Source: RZZS01 sp964498755
GTDB lineage: Bacteria > Pseudomonadota > Alphaproteobacteria > Micavibrionales > Micavibrionaceae
Length of the DNA stretch: 36,468 bases
Assembly: GCA_964498755.1 (NCBI GenBank)
Contig: CAZCIB010000021.1
Coordinates: forward strand, 1 to 36,468
Reading direction: 5' to 3'
Made by a program: the position numbers and the translations under genes. The notes under the pieces were generated by a model. It made no database searches and had not been told where the DNA came from. It was given only the letters and a program-made list of their open reading frames with translations. Of this stretch, positions 16,306-22,468 are shown piece after piece. The stretch's first letter is position 1. Every line of letters begins with the position of its first letter.

Positions 16306-17125
16306 AACCGGTAACTTGAAACTTGCAACGGGCCTGCCCGTGGCAGGCCTTACAAAATTCACGACCATCGACTATCCCGGTCATCTCGCCTGCGTGATCT
16401 ATACGCAAGGCTGTCCGCTGCGGTGCTCGTATTGCCACAACCCGGAGATGCAAAAGGTTTACAGCCCCTCACCCTGTCCCTCACCCACTTCGCTAACGCT
16501 TTCCTCTGACGATGAAAGCGAAGCTCCATTGCCCTCTCCCTTAAGGGAGAGGGAGGGGCCCGCGAAGCGGGAGGGTGAGGGACACAGTTGGCCCTCCATC
16601 CTCTCCTTCCTCTCCAAACGCGCCGGGACATTAGACGCCGTCGTCTTTAGCGGTGGAGAGCCGCTGTTGCAAAAACACCTCTATGAAGCCGTTCAAACCG
16701 TCAGAGGCATGGGATTTAAAGTTGCGCTGCACACATCCGGCGTTTACCCGGACCGGTTCGCAAAAGTCCTGCCGCTCCTCGACTGGGTCGGCTTTGACGT
16801 CAAAACGGTTTTTGATGACTACGAAAGCGTCACCTTCGCGCCCGGCAGCGGCAAACGGGCGTTTAAATCGCTGGAGCTGCTCTTACAGTCCGGCGTGGAT
16901 TACGAAGTCCGCACAACGGCGGACCCCGATATCATTGACCCCGTCACGCTGTTAAGGCTGGCGCGCAACTTGCGCGCCCGCGGCGTCACATGTTACAGGC
17001 TGCAGGAATCCTCGCTCATGGAAAAAGAATACAGCCCGAACATTGAAAACCGGATTGCCGCGCTGTTTGACGACTTTGAAATCAGGCGGCAAACGCAGGA
17101 AACGCGCAAAACGGGAACGGAGTAA
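16256..17125 (+). CDS. nrdG: Anaerobic ribonucleotide reductase activase (radical SAM), with repeat-encoded insertions
   Basis: 289-residue radical-SAM enzyme that generates the glycyl radical on NrdD using a 4Fe-4S cluster and SAM. The cluster motif CPLRCSYC (C53, C57, C60) follows the family hallmark TIDYPGHLACVIYTQG, and FSGGEPLLQ (131-139) is the SAM-binding GGE motif. The GTG start is supported by GCGGAGG 7 bases upstream, inside nrdD. Two parts are foreign to the family. Residues about 2-26 are encoded by tandem TTACAAG-type repeat, and about residues 70-110, directly after CHNPEMQ, by a palindromic repeat that keeps the frame open. The usual family length is near 230-250. The insertion lies in a loop after the cluster, so activity may survive. 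Confidence 0.9.
   Translation: MSYKLQEASYKMQDNLETGNLKLATGLPVAGLTKFTTIDYPGHLACVIYTQGCPLRCSYCHNPEMQKVYSPSPCPSPTSLTLSSDDESEAPLPSPLREREGPAKREGEGHSWPSILSFLSKRAGTLDAVVFSGGEPLLQKHLYEAVQTVRGMGFKVALHTSGVYPDRFAKVLPLLDWVGFDVKTVFDDYESVTFAPGSGKRAFKSLELLLQSGVDYEVRTTADPDIIDPVTLLRLARNLRARGVTCYRLQESSLMEKEYSPNIENRIAALFDDFEIRRQTQETRKTGTE
16258..16349 (+). repeat. Tandem and inverted TTACAAGTTGCAAG-type repeat at the nrdD/nrdG junction
   Basis: GAGTTACAAG occurs at 16258-16267 and 16279-16288 in a 21-base tandem unit. GTTGCAAG (16267-16274) is inverted as CTTGCAAC (16322-16329). A perfect 8-bp hairpin GGCCTGCC-CGT-GGCAGGCC follows (16331-16349). It is read in two frames, extending the NrdD C-terminus and the NrdG N-terminus. 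Confidence 0.65.
16466..16588 (+). repeat. Structured palindromic repeat inserted in frame within nrdG
   Basis: Outer arms are TGTCCCTCACCC (16475-16486) and GGGTGAGGGACA (16573-16584). Inside are a hairpin CGCTTTC/GAAAGCG (16497-16503 and 16514-16520), a central perfect stem CCCTCTCCC-TTAA-GGGAGAGGG (16532-16553) and a CCCGCGAAGCGGG hairpin. The same modules recur at 33300-33483. Its frame encodes a low-complexity Pro/Ser/Glu/Arg segment without stops. Confidence 0.8.
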
Positions 17126-17137
17126 AAAACGCCGGCT

Positions 17138-17749
17138 TTATTCCGTCCCCAGTTTTGCAACCTTGTCGAAATAGGCTTGTTCGGCCTCCCTGAGCGCATC
17201 TATATCAAACTGTCGTCGTAACTTGCGGCGGCCTATCTGCCCGGTAAAGGGCTGAAATTCAATTCTGCGGCACTCGATCCCGCCGATATCGACGCTGGCG
17301 ACGATCAACCCTTTCCTCAGAATGTAATCCTTGGCGAAGATATAGTTCATCAGCCCGCTTTCCGCGAGATCCTCGGAAATCGTCGTCCCGCCGAACAGTT
17401 TAATTCTGATCCTGTTCTTTCCCGCGCCATGTTTCTTGAGCGCGTTGATGAAGCGCTCAATCAGGTTTTCGACATGCTGATGGGTTTTGTCATCGGGGTT
17501 AAGGTTGGGGAACTGATGAATGAGCGCTTCAGGCAGCATGACATGCACCATGCCGCCAATGCGCGCCTCCGGATCATGAACGCAGATAATCACGCCTGTC
17601 CCAACCTTGCCGACAAGCATAACGTTCTGATCCGTTGAACATTCAAAATCCCCCGGGCCGATATAGAGGGGCTTTTCCTCGAACTGGCGGTCGAAATACT
17701 CGTCCGAATCCTTGTGAACCCTGCGCTCTTTCTCTTCATCACCCGCCAT
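17138..17749 (-). CDS. cheD: CheD-family protein lacking the catalytic cysteine
   Basis: 203-residue homologue of CheD, the deamidase that converts receptor glutamines to glutamate and binds CheC in chemotaxis. The fold signature is clear: GGMVHVMLPE (65-74) with His69, a KLFGGT motif, and DIGGIECRRIEFQPFTGQIGRRKL near the C-terminus. The nucleophile is absent, however. Where family members have LGSCV, this protein has VGTGV (Gly52), and the position of the catalytic Thr is Val46. Only the His of the triad remains. A deamidase role is therefore unlikely; binding or a decayed function is possible. No other chemotaxis gene is in the window. It converges on nrdG with a 12-base gap and has a charged N-terminal extension of about 30 residues. 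Confidence 0.8.
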   Translation of the reverse strand: MAGDEEKERRVHKDSDEYFDRQFEEKPLYIGPGDFECSTDQNVMLVGKVGTGVIICVHDPEARIGGMVHVMLPEALIHQFPNLNPDDKTHQHVENLIERFINALKKHGAGKNRIRIKLFGGTTISEDLAESGLMNYIFAKDYILRKGLIVASVDIGGIECRRIEFQPFTGQIGRRKLRRQFDIDALREAEQAYFDKVAKLGTE

Positions 17750-17807
17750 GAACCAGTCCCTTTTTTTGCCGCATATTAGTCTTCATTATAACAGCCCGCA
17801 TGTTAAT

Positions 17808-18692
17808 TCATAGACCGGACCGGACATTTGCCTGATACGCTTCAAGCGTGCCAACATCCATCCAGAAACAGTCGAGCGGAAACACTACGCAGTTTTCAGC
17901 GGCGTTTTCAAGTATTGCGACGTCAACGGGGCGGGCAATGATTTGCCGAAACGAACCCGCCTCCAGGAAATGGCATGCGGGGGCCGCCTGCCCGTCCCGT
18001 ATCGCGCTTAAAACAAGACCAAGCATTTCCGGCTGATACGCTTCAAAAGCTTTCAGCATCACGGAAGCCCTGAACATTATCATGCCGCTGTTCCAGTAAC
18101 ATCCCCGCCGCAGCAGTTGTTCCGCCTTCGCCGCGTCAGGTTTCTCGAGGAACCGTTGCGCCGTGAAGGAACCGTCAGCCTGGTTCACGCCGGGCTGAAT
18201 ATATCCGTAACGCGTCTCCGGGCCGTCCGGCGCAATCCCGAACAAAACGATTCTGCCCTGCCGCGCATGCGCAGCCGCCCTTTCAATAGCCGTGATAAAT
18301 GCGCCCGTCTCGTTCATCACGTGATCCGTCGGCAGAACAAGCAGTATGTCATCGGGCTCTGACAGACACGCCGCCGCGCAAACAGCGGGCGCGGTATTCT
18401 TTCGGCAAGGCTCAAGTATAATCCTGCCCGGGGTCATGCCGATTTCGCTGTACGAAGCCTTGACCGCGTCTTCATGGGCATCCTGACAAACAACGATATG
18501 CCCGGAAAAACCGGCGACGCGGCTCGCGGTCAGCTGCAAAAAATTAAGGTTCTTTTCCGCTGGCAAAAACGGCTTGGGATTATCAGGGGTCGAGACGGGG
18601 AAAAGCCTGCTGCCTTCGCCCCCGGCAAGCAGAACGGGAATTATGTCCTCACGCCGCTTCGAGGTTCTCAATCCTTGAGAGGTACCAGTCAT
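17808..18692 (-). CDS. manC: Short mannose-1-phosphate guanylyltransferase-like nucleotidyltransferase
   Basis: 294-residue nucleotidyltransferase expected to make GDP-mannose from mannose-1-phosphate and GTP, feeding the gmd and fcl genes next to it. Visible motifs are LLAGGEGSRLFP (21-32), PKPFL (39-43), the metal-binding LPTDHVM (120-126), FLEKP (181-185) and CYWNSGMIMF (198-207). The signature differs from the usual AGGSGTRLWPLSR (W to F, and the final R absent). The protein stops soon after DVGTLEAY, so it lacks the C-terminal part and the isomerase domain of long ManC enzymes. The first ATG overlaps fcl by 44 bases with no clear ribosome site; a TTG at codon 8 is another option. Another NDP-sugar specificity is possible. 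Confidence 0.72.
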   Translation of the reverse strand: MTGTSQGLRTSKRREDIIPVLLAGGEGSRLFPVSTPDNPKPFLPAEKNLNFLQLTASRVAGFSGHIVVCQDAHEDAVKASYSEIGMTPGRIILEPCRKNTAPAVCAAACLSEPDDILLVLPTDHVMNETGAFITAIERAAAHARQGRIVLFGIAPDGPETRYGYIQPGVNQADGSFTAQRFLEKPDAAKAEQLLRRGCYWNSGMIMFRASVMLKAFEAYQPEMLGLVLSAIRDGQAAPACHFLEAGSFRQIIARPVDVAILENAAENCVVFPLDCFWMDVGTLEAYQANVRSGL

Positions 18693-19617
18693 AGGTGCGG
18701 CTCAGCCCCTCCTCAAGCGAAATCCGGGGCCGCCATCCCTGTTCAAACAGGCGGCTGGTATCAAGCAGTTTGCGTTGCGCGCCATCCGGCTTTGATGCGT
18801 CGTAGACAATTTCACCTGAATACCCAGTTACCCCGGCAACTTTCTCTGCCAGTGCGCGCACAGGAAGATCCCGTCCGGAACCGACGTTTACAGGAGTTTC
18901 ATGAGAATAATTTTTGAGCAAAAAGACAAGGGCGTCGGCCAGATCATCCACATACATGAACTCCCGGCGCGGCCACCCCGTGCCCCAGACTGTAAACGGC
19001 GCGCCGCTCTGTTTGGCCTGATGCGCTTTCATCAGCAACGCCGGGATGACATGCGAGGTATCGGGATTAAAGTTGTCACGCGGCCCGTACAGATTACACG
19101 GCATGGCCGTGATGAAATCACATCCGTGTTCGCGCCTGTACGCCTGACAGAGTTTAAGGCCCGCGATTTTAGCGATAGCATACCATTCGTTCGTCGGCTC
19201 CAGCGGTCCGGAAAGCAGAGCCTCCTCATGGATCGGCTGCGGCGCCTCGCGCGGATAGATGCAGGACGACCCGAGAAACAGCAGCTTTTCAACGCCGTTC
19301 CGCCACGCCGCGTCGATTATATTCGTTTCAATCGCCAGATTTTCGTACAGGAAACTCGCGGGGTATTGCGTATTCGCATAAATGCCGCCCACGCGCGCCG
19401 CCGCCACGACGACGACGTCCGGCTTTTTCATGCGCATGAATTTTTCCACGTCATCCTGCCGGCGTAAGTCGACGTCGCTGCTGCCGGCCAGAACAAAGCC
19501 GCAATTTTCATCGGAAAGCCGCGCACAGACGGCCGAGCCGACAAGCCCGCGGTGCCCGGCGACCCAGATCTTTTTATTTTCCAGTGAATAAGGCGTATTC
19601 AGGAAGCCATCTGCCAT
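18649..19617 (-). CDS. fcl: GDP-L-fucose synthase
   Basis: 322-residue short-chain dehydrogenase/reductase that epimerises and reduces GDP-4-keto-6-deoxymannose to GDP-L-fucose with NADPH. The cofactor loop is GHRGLVGSA (21-29). The family hallmarks GSSCIYPREAPQPI and YAIAKIAGLKLC (catalytic Tyr and Lys of YxxxK) follow, then PCNLYGPRDNFNP and FMYVDDLADA. Length is typical. It overlaps gmd upstream by 19 bases and manC downstream by 44, so the three should be one transcript. Most of the protein fits WcaG/Fcl closely, and the order gmd-fcl is the common one in O-antigen and capsule clusters. Confidence 0.93.
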   Translation of the reverse strand: MADGFLNTPYSLENKKIWVAGHRGLVGSAVCARLSDENCGFVLAGSSDVDLRRQDDVEKFMRMKKPDVVVVAAARVGGIYANTQYPASFLYENLAIETNIIDAAWRNGVEKLLFLGSSCIYPREAPQPIHEEALLSGPLEPTNEWYAIAKIAGLKLCQAYRREHGCDFITAMPCNLYGPRDNFNPDTSHVIPALLMKAHQAKQSGAPFTVWGTGWPRREFMYVDDLADALVFLLKNYSHETPVNVGSGRDLPVRALAEKVAGVTGYSGEIVYDASKPDGAQRKLLDTSRLFEQGWRPRISLEEGLSRTYDWYLSRIENLEAA

Positions 19618-20654
19618 GTCTTCTCTCCTGTCATTTCAAATTTTATCTCCGCCGTGACCATGTCCCGGACAAGCGCGTCAAAAGACTTCGCCGGTTTCCA
19701 GCCGAGTTTTTCACGCGCTTGAGATGCGTCGCCGCACAGCTCATGTAATTCCGCCGGCCTGTAAAAAGCCGGATCCACGTCTATCAATACGCGTCCATCG
19801 CGGGCGTGGATGCCCTGCTCTTTCTTGCCGCTCCCGCGCCAGATAATATCAATTCCGGCAATTTTAAACGCCGCAGCCGTAAAATCTCTTACGCTATGCG
19901 ACTCCCCCGTCGCAAGCACATAATCGCCGGGCTTGTCCTGTTGCAGCATCATCCACATGCCGCGTACGTAATCGCGCGCATCTCCCCAGTCGCGGCGGGC
20001 GTCCAGATTGCCGAGACTTAATTTCCGTTGACGTCCGCAGGCGATTTTCGCGGCGGCCTGCGCAATCTTGCGGGTTACGAAATGCTCGCCGCGCACCGTG
20101 CTTTCATGATTGAAAAGAATGCCGTTTGAAGCGTGCATGCCGTAAGTCTGACGGTAATTGACCGTCATCCAGTAAGCGTAGAGTTTCGCCGCGCCGTAGG
20201 GGCTGCAGGGCTGAAAGGGCGTTTGTTCGTTTTGTGGCGCCAGCGCGTTACCGAACATTTCGGAACTTGAAGCCTGATAAAAGCGCGTGCGCTGCGCTAG
20301 GCCGGCCGACCGGATCGCCTCCAGAATGCGGGTCGTTCCGACGCCATTGATATCCGCCGTCATTTCGGGAAGATCGAAGCTGACGCCCACATGACTCATT
20401 CCGGCAAGATTATAGATTTCATCGGGCTGGAATTCCTGAACCAGACGCAGGAGTGACGCGCCGTCGCTCATATCGCCATAGCGGAGAATAAAATCAGGGT
20501 TGTCTTTGAGGCCATCAAGGTTGCAGGTATTGTCCGTCGCGGACCATTCCTGCAAGCCAATCACGCGGTAGCTTTTTTTCAGCAGAAATTCCGCCAGAAG
20601 CGAGCCGTCCTGCCCGGTTATACCGGTCACAAGAGCCGTTTTTCCAGTCGCCAT
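19599..20654 (-). CDS. gmd: GDP-mannose 4,6-dehydratase
   Basis: 351-residue SDR enzyme converting GDP-D-mannose to GDP-4-keto-6-deoxy-D-mannose, the first step to GDP-L-fucose or GDP-rhamnose. NADP loop GITGQDGS is at 10-17. YNLAGMSHVGVSFD, SSSEMFGN and SPYGAAKLYAYW (YxxxK) follow. NHESTVRGEHFVTRKI is the family's substrate-loop motif (normally NHESPRRGE), and DARRDWGDARDYV is present. Length is typical. It is the first gene of the gmd-fcl-manC set. A GGGAG sits about 12 bases before the ATG. A weak promoter may lie in the 89-base gap upstream. A rhamnose outcome is less likely because fcl follows. Confidence 0.93.
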   Translation of the reverse strand: MATGKTALVTGITGQDGSLLAEFLLKKSYRVIGLQEWSATDNTCNLDGLKDNPDFILRYGDMSDGASLLRLVQEFQPDEIYNLAGMSHVGVSFDLPEMTADINGVGTTRILEAIRSAGLAQRTRFYQASSSEMFGNALAPQNEQTPFQPCSPYGAAKLYAYWMTVNYRQTYGMHASNGILFNHESTVRGEHFVTRKIAQAAAKIACGRQRKLSLGNLDARRDWGDARDYVRGMWMMLQQDKPGDYVLATGESHSVRDFTAAAFKIAGIDIIWRGSGKKEQGIHARDGRVLIDVDPAFYRPAELHELCGDASQAREKLGWKPAKSFDALVRDMVTAEIKFEMTGEKTWQMAS

Positions 20655-20743
20655 AGTTACTTAATTCTCCCGAAAAATTCATACAGGAGTGTGTACTATG
20701 CGCCCGAAACCACAAAAAAGCAAGGATTATTTAATTATGTGAA

Positions 20744-21673
20744 TTACATGCTACCGAATTCTTCCAGCGTCCGCTCCAGAAAAGCAGTTCTTGCGCGCGT
20801 CTGGTCCGCGTAACAGCTTTTATAAGCGGTCTCCGCTTCGTCATCTTCACTGTGCAGGGAACGCAACCACTCGCAATGCATTTCGCGGTGGCGCCGGAAG
20901 GCCTTGCGCGCTTCCTGGAAATTATCCTCAACCAGTCCGTGACGCTTGATCAGGTCGCGCTCGCGCAGGGTCATTTCCAGACGGGATGCGACAATTTGCA
21001 GATTAACCTCGGCATCCTCGACCTTCTTCCTGAGACAAGAGGAAACGCTGTCGAAAATACCTGCTTCCTGCTCACATTCGCGAAGCGATGAAATTTCCGA
21101 CGGCACAGAGATGCGCGACGGCATGTTTCTTCCCTTCTTCGCGTCCCGCTTATCCGAGGCGTCATTTTCCTGCCGGATTATCGCTCCCTTGTGTACGCGC
21201 GGCACGTCAGGCTTTCTTTGCGCCGCTTGTTGCGGCTGCTCCGTAAACGCGTTGCCCTCAACGACTACCACTTCCCGCTGTTCCAGTGATCTTTCCGCCA
21301 TGGAGGCTTGCGGGTTTTGCGACTTCAGCGTGGCCAGGCGAATTTGCAGGCTTTCATTGCGGGCGCGGTACATATCCATCAGACATTCTTTCGGGGTCAC
21401 GCCGTCTTCCTCGCTGATCGTCCGGCAGCTTGAAAGGCTATTCTCCCATTCCGCTTGCGAGACGAGCGCTTCGCCGCGGTCAGCGGGCGACATGAAACTG
21501 CTGATCTCGTCAATATACTGGCGCGTCATGCGCTCCTGCACCGAGAGTTCCGTATCGCTACAAACGATTTTGCCCGCCCAGCTGCCCTGGTCTTCGCAAC
21601 TGACAAGCTGCGCATGAGACGGCGGGATGGCGAAGAGCACGAAAACCGTAACTAAAATAAAAAATTGAGCCAT
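20744..21673 (-). CDS. Secreted protein with two LprI-like modules
   Basis: Predicted exported protein of about 309 residues. I place the start at 21673, where ATG is preceded by AGAAGGA at 8 bases and opens a clean signal peptide (MAQFFILVTVFVLFAIPPSHA, cut after SHA). A frame extension to 21724 exists but has no such site. After the signal, residues of about 25-115 (QLVSCEDQGSWAGKIVCSD, YIDEISSF, AEWENSLSSC, CLMDMYRARNESL) have the small Cys-containing helical pattern of LprI/DUF1311 proteins, some of which inhibit lysozyme. A second similar module follows near the C-terminus (CLRKKVEDAE, then ARKAFRRHREMHCEW and KSCYADQTRARTAFLE), separated by a polar linker rich in Gln, Arg and Lys. Function is unknown, and lysozyme inhibition is only a family-based possibility. 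Confidence 0.6.
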   Translation of the reverse strand: MAQFFILVTVFVLFAIPPSHAQLVSCEDQGSWAGKIVCSDTELSVQERMTRQYIDEISSFMSPADRGEALVSQAEWENSLSSCRTISEEDGVTPKECLMDMYRARNESLQIRLATLKSQNPQASMAERSLEQREVVVVEGNAFTEQPQQAAQRKPDVPRVHKGAIIRQENDASDKRDAKKGRNMPSRISVPSEISSLRECEQEAGIFDSVSSCLRKKVEDAEVNLQIVASRLEMTLRERDLIKRHGLVEDNFQEARKAFRRHREMHCEWLRSLHSEDDEAETAYKSCYADQTRARTAFLERTLEEFGSM

Positions 21674-21785
21674 GGCGATAATCCTTCTTTTATAACGCGC
21701 TAAGCGTTGCGAATATGGAATCATCAGACTTTAGCAAATTTTGATTTCAAGGCGAATGAATAAATGGGCCCTGATCCTAAGCGTT

Positions 21786-22118
21786 TTAATGCGCGAACAG
21801 GAAAACTGAAGCAAACCCGGCAATGGTGACGGCGACAATGATAAACGTGCTGATAATTGCGAGATCGCTCCAGAGATCATTGCCTTCATAGGCGCGCACG
21901 GCAAAGACGATGCGCGGCACAGTAAACGCCATCCAGCAAAGCGAAAGCGCGAACAATACGCCGGTTATGACGCCGTCAAACATCAGCGCAATGAAATTGA
22001 GCGAAATTACGACAGGAAAAAAATAAACCCAGTAGCAGAGATATAGCGGCTCCTGCCAGTTTTTCAGCGCGCGCAGGCGCGTCCCGATCATTTTTTTCAG
22101 GGCCGCTTTAAGTTCCAC
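21786..22118 (-). CDS. Small three-helix membrane protein of unknown function
   Basis: I do not recognise a family. The protein is about 110 residues with three strong membrane helices (LCYWVYFFPVVISLNFIALMF, ITGVLFALSLCWMAFTVPRIV, and IISTFIIVAVTIAGFASVFLF) and a short basic N-terminus containing TRLRALKNWQEP. The frame is open to a GTG at 22169, which would overlap the lipoprotein gene by 62 bases. I prefer the GTG at 22118 because AAGGTGGAG precedes it and it overlaps the lipoprotein stop by 11 bases, a coupled arrangement. ATG at 22091 is a third option. It is probably co-transcribed with the lipoprotein and perhaps with treY. Confidence 0.55.
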   Translation of the reverse strand: MELKAALKKMIGTRLRALKNWQEPLYLCYWVYFFPVVISLNFIALMFDGVITGVLFALSLCWMAFTVPRIVFAVRAYEGNDLWSDLAIISTFIIVAVTIAGFASVFLFAH

Positions 22119-22464
22119 CGCGCTCCACCTTCCCGCCGCAAGCGATCCAGCATTGTTCAAAAGCTTCACGGCACGCCTTGAAATCAGGCGGCGCGCATGT
22201 ACGGGACGGCATGCATCCTATGGGCAAATTACCGCGCGCGAGCTCACAGTTTTCAGTTGCGCGGCGGCCAATGACATCGTCTTTTGCGCAAGCCTCATGT
22301 CCGGCCAGTTCAGCCTGTTTGCAGTCTTCCAAACCAGCCTGACATTCGTTTGCGCAGGCCTTTCCCTGCATATCGGCGGGCGGGACGTAATCCGGCATGC
22401 CTGTCTGACAGGCCGCAAGACCGAGCAGAAAAAGAGCCGAAATGAAAGTCATCCCAAGACGCAT
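22108..22464 (-). CDS. Small cysteine-rich lipoprotein of unknown function
   Basis: 118-residue protein with a short signal and a lipobox (LGLAAC), so Cys19 should be lipidated after cleavage and the protein anchored in the envelope. The mature part is very rich in cysteine: ten further Cys, including CxxxC pairs at C37/C41 and C105/C109, plus C48, C59, C73, C84, C90 and C98. That suggests several disulphides in the periplasm, or less likely metal binding. No known domain is evident. The ATG is 4 bases after the treY stop. The Shine-Dalgarno AGGGG lies within the last treY codons, so it is probably translated from the trehalose operon mRNA, although a functional link is not shown. Confidence 0.65.
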   Translation of the reverse strand: MRLGMTFISALFLLGLAACQTGMPDYVPPADMQGKACANECQAGLEDCKQAELAGHEACAKDDVIGRRATENCELARGNLPIGCMPSRTCAPPDFKACREAFEQCWIACGGKVERGGT

Positions 22465-22468
22465 AATA

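Noticed and set aside
20698..20742. Plus-strand mini-frame MRPKPQKSKDYLIM with AGGAG 8 bases upstream, between gmd and the LprI-like gene
   Set aside because: The ribosome site is good, but 14 codons with no promoter, context or similarity is too little to call a gene.
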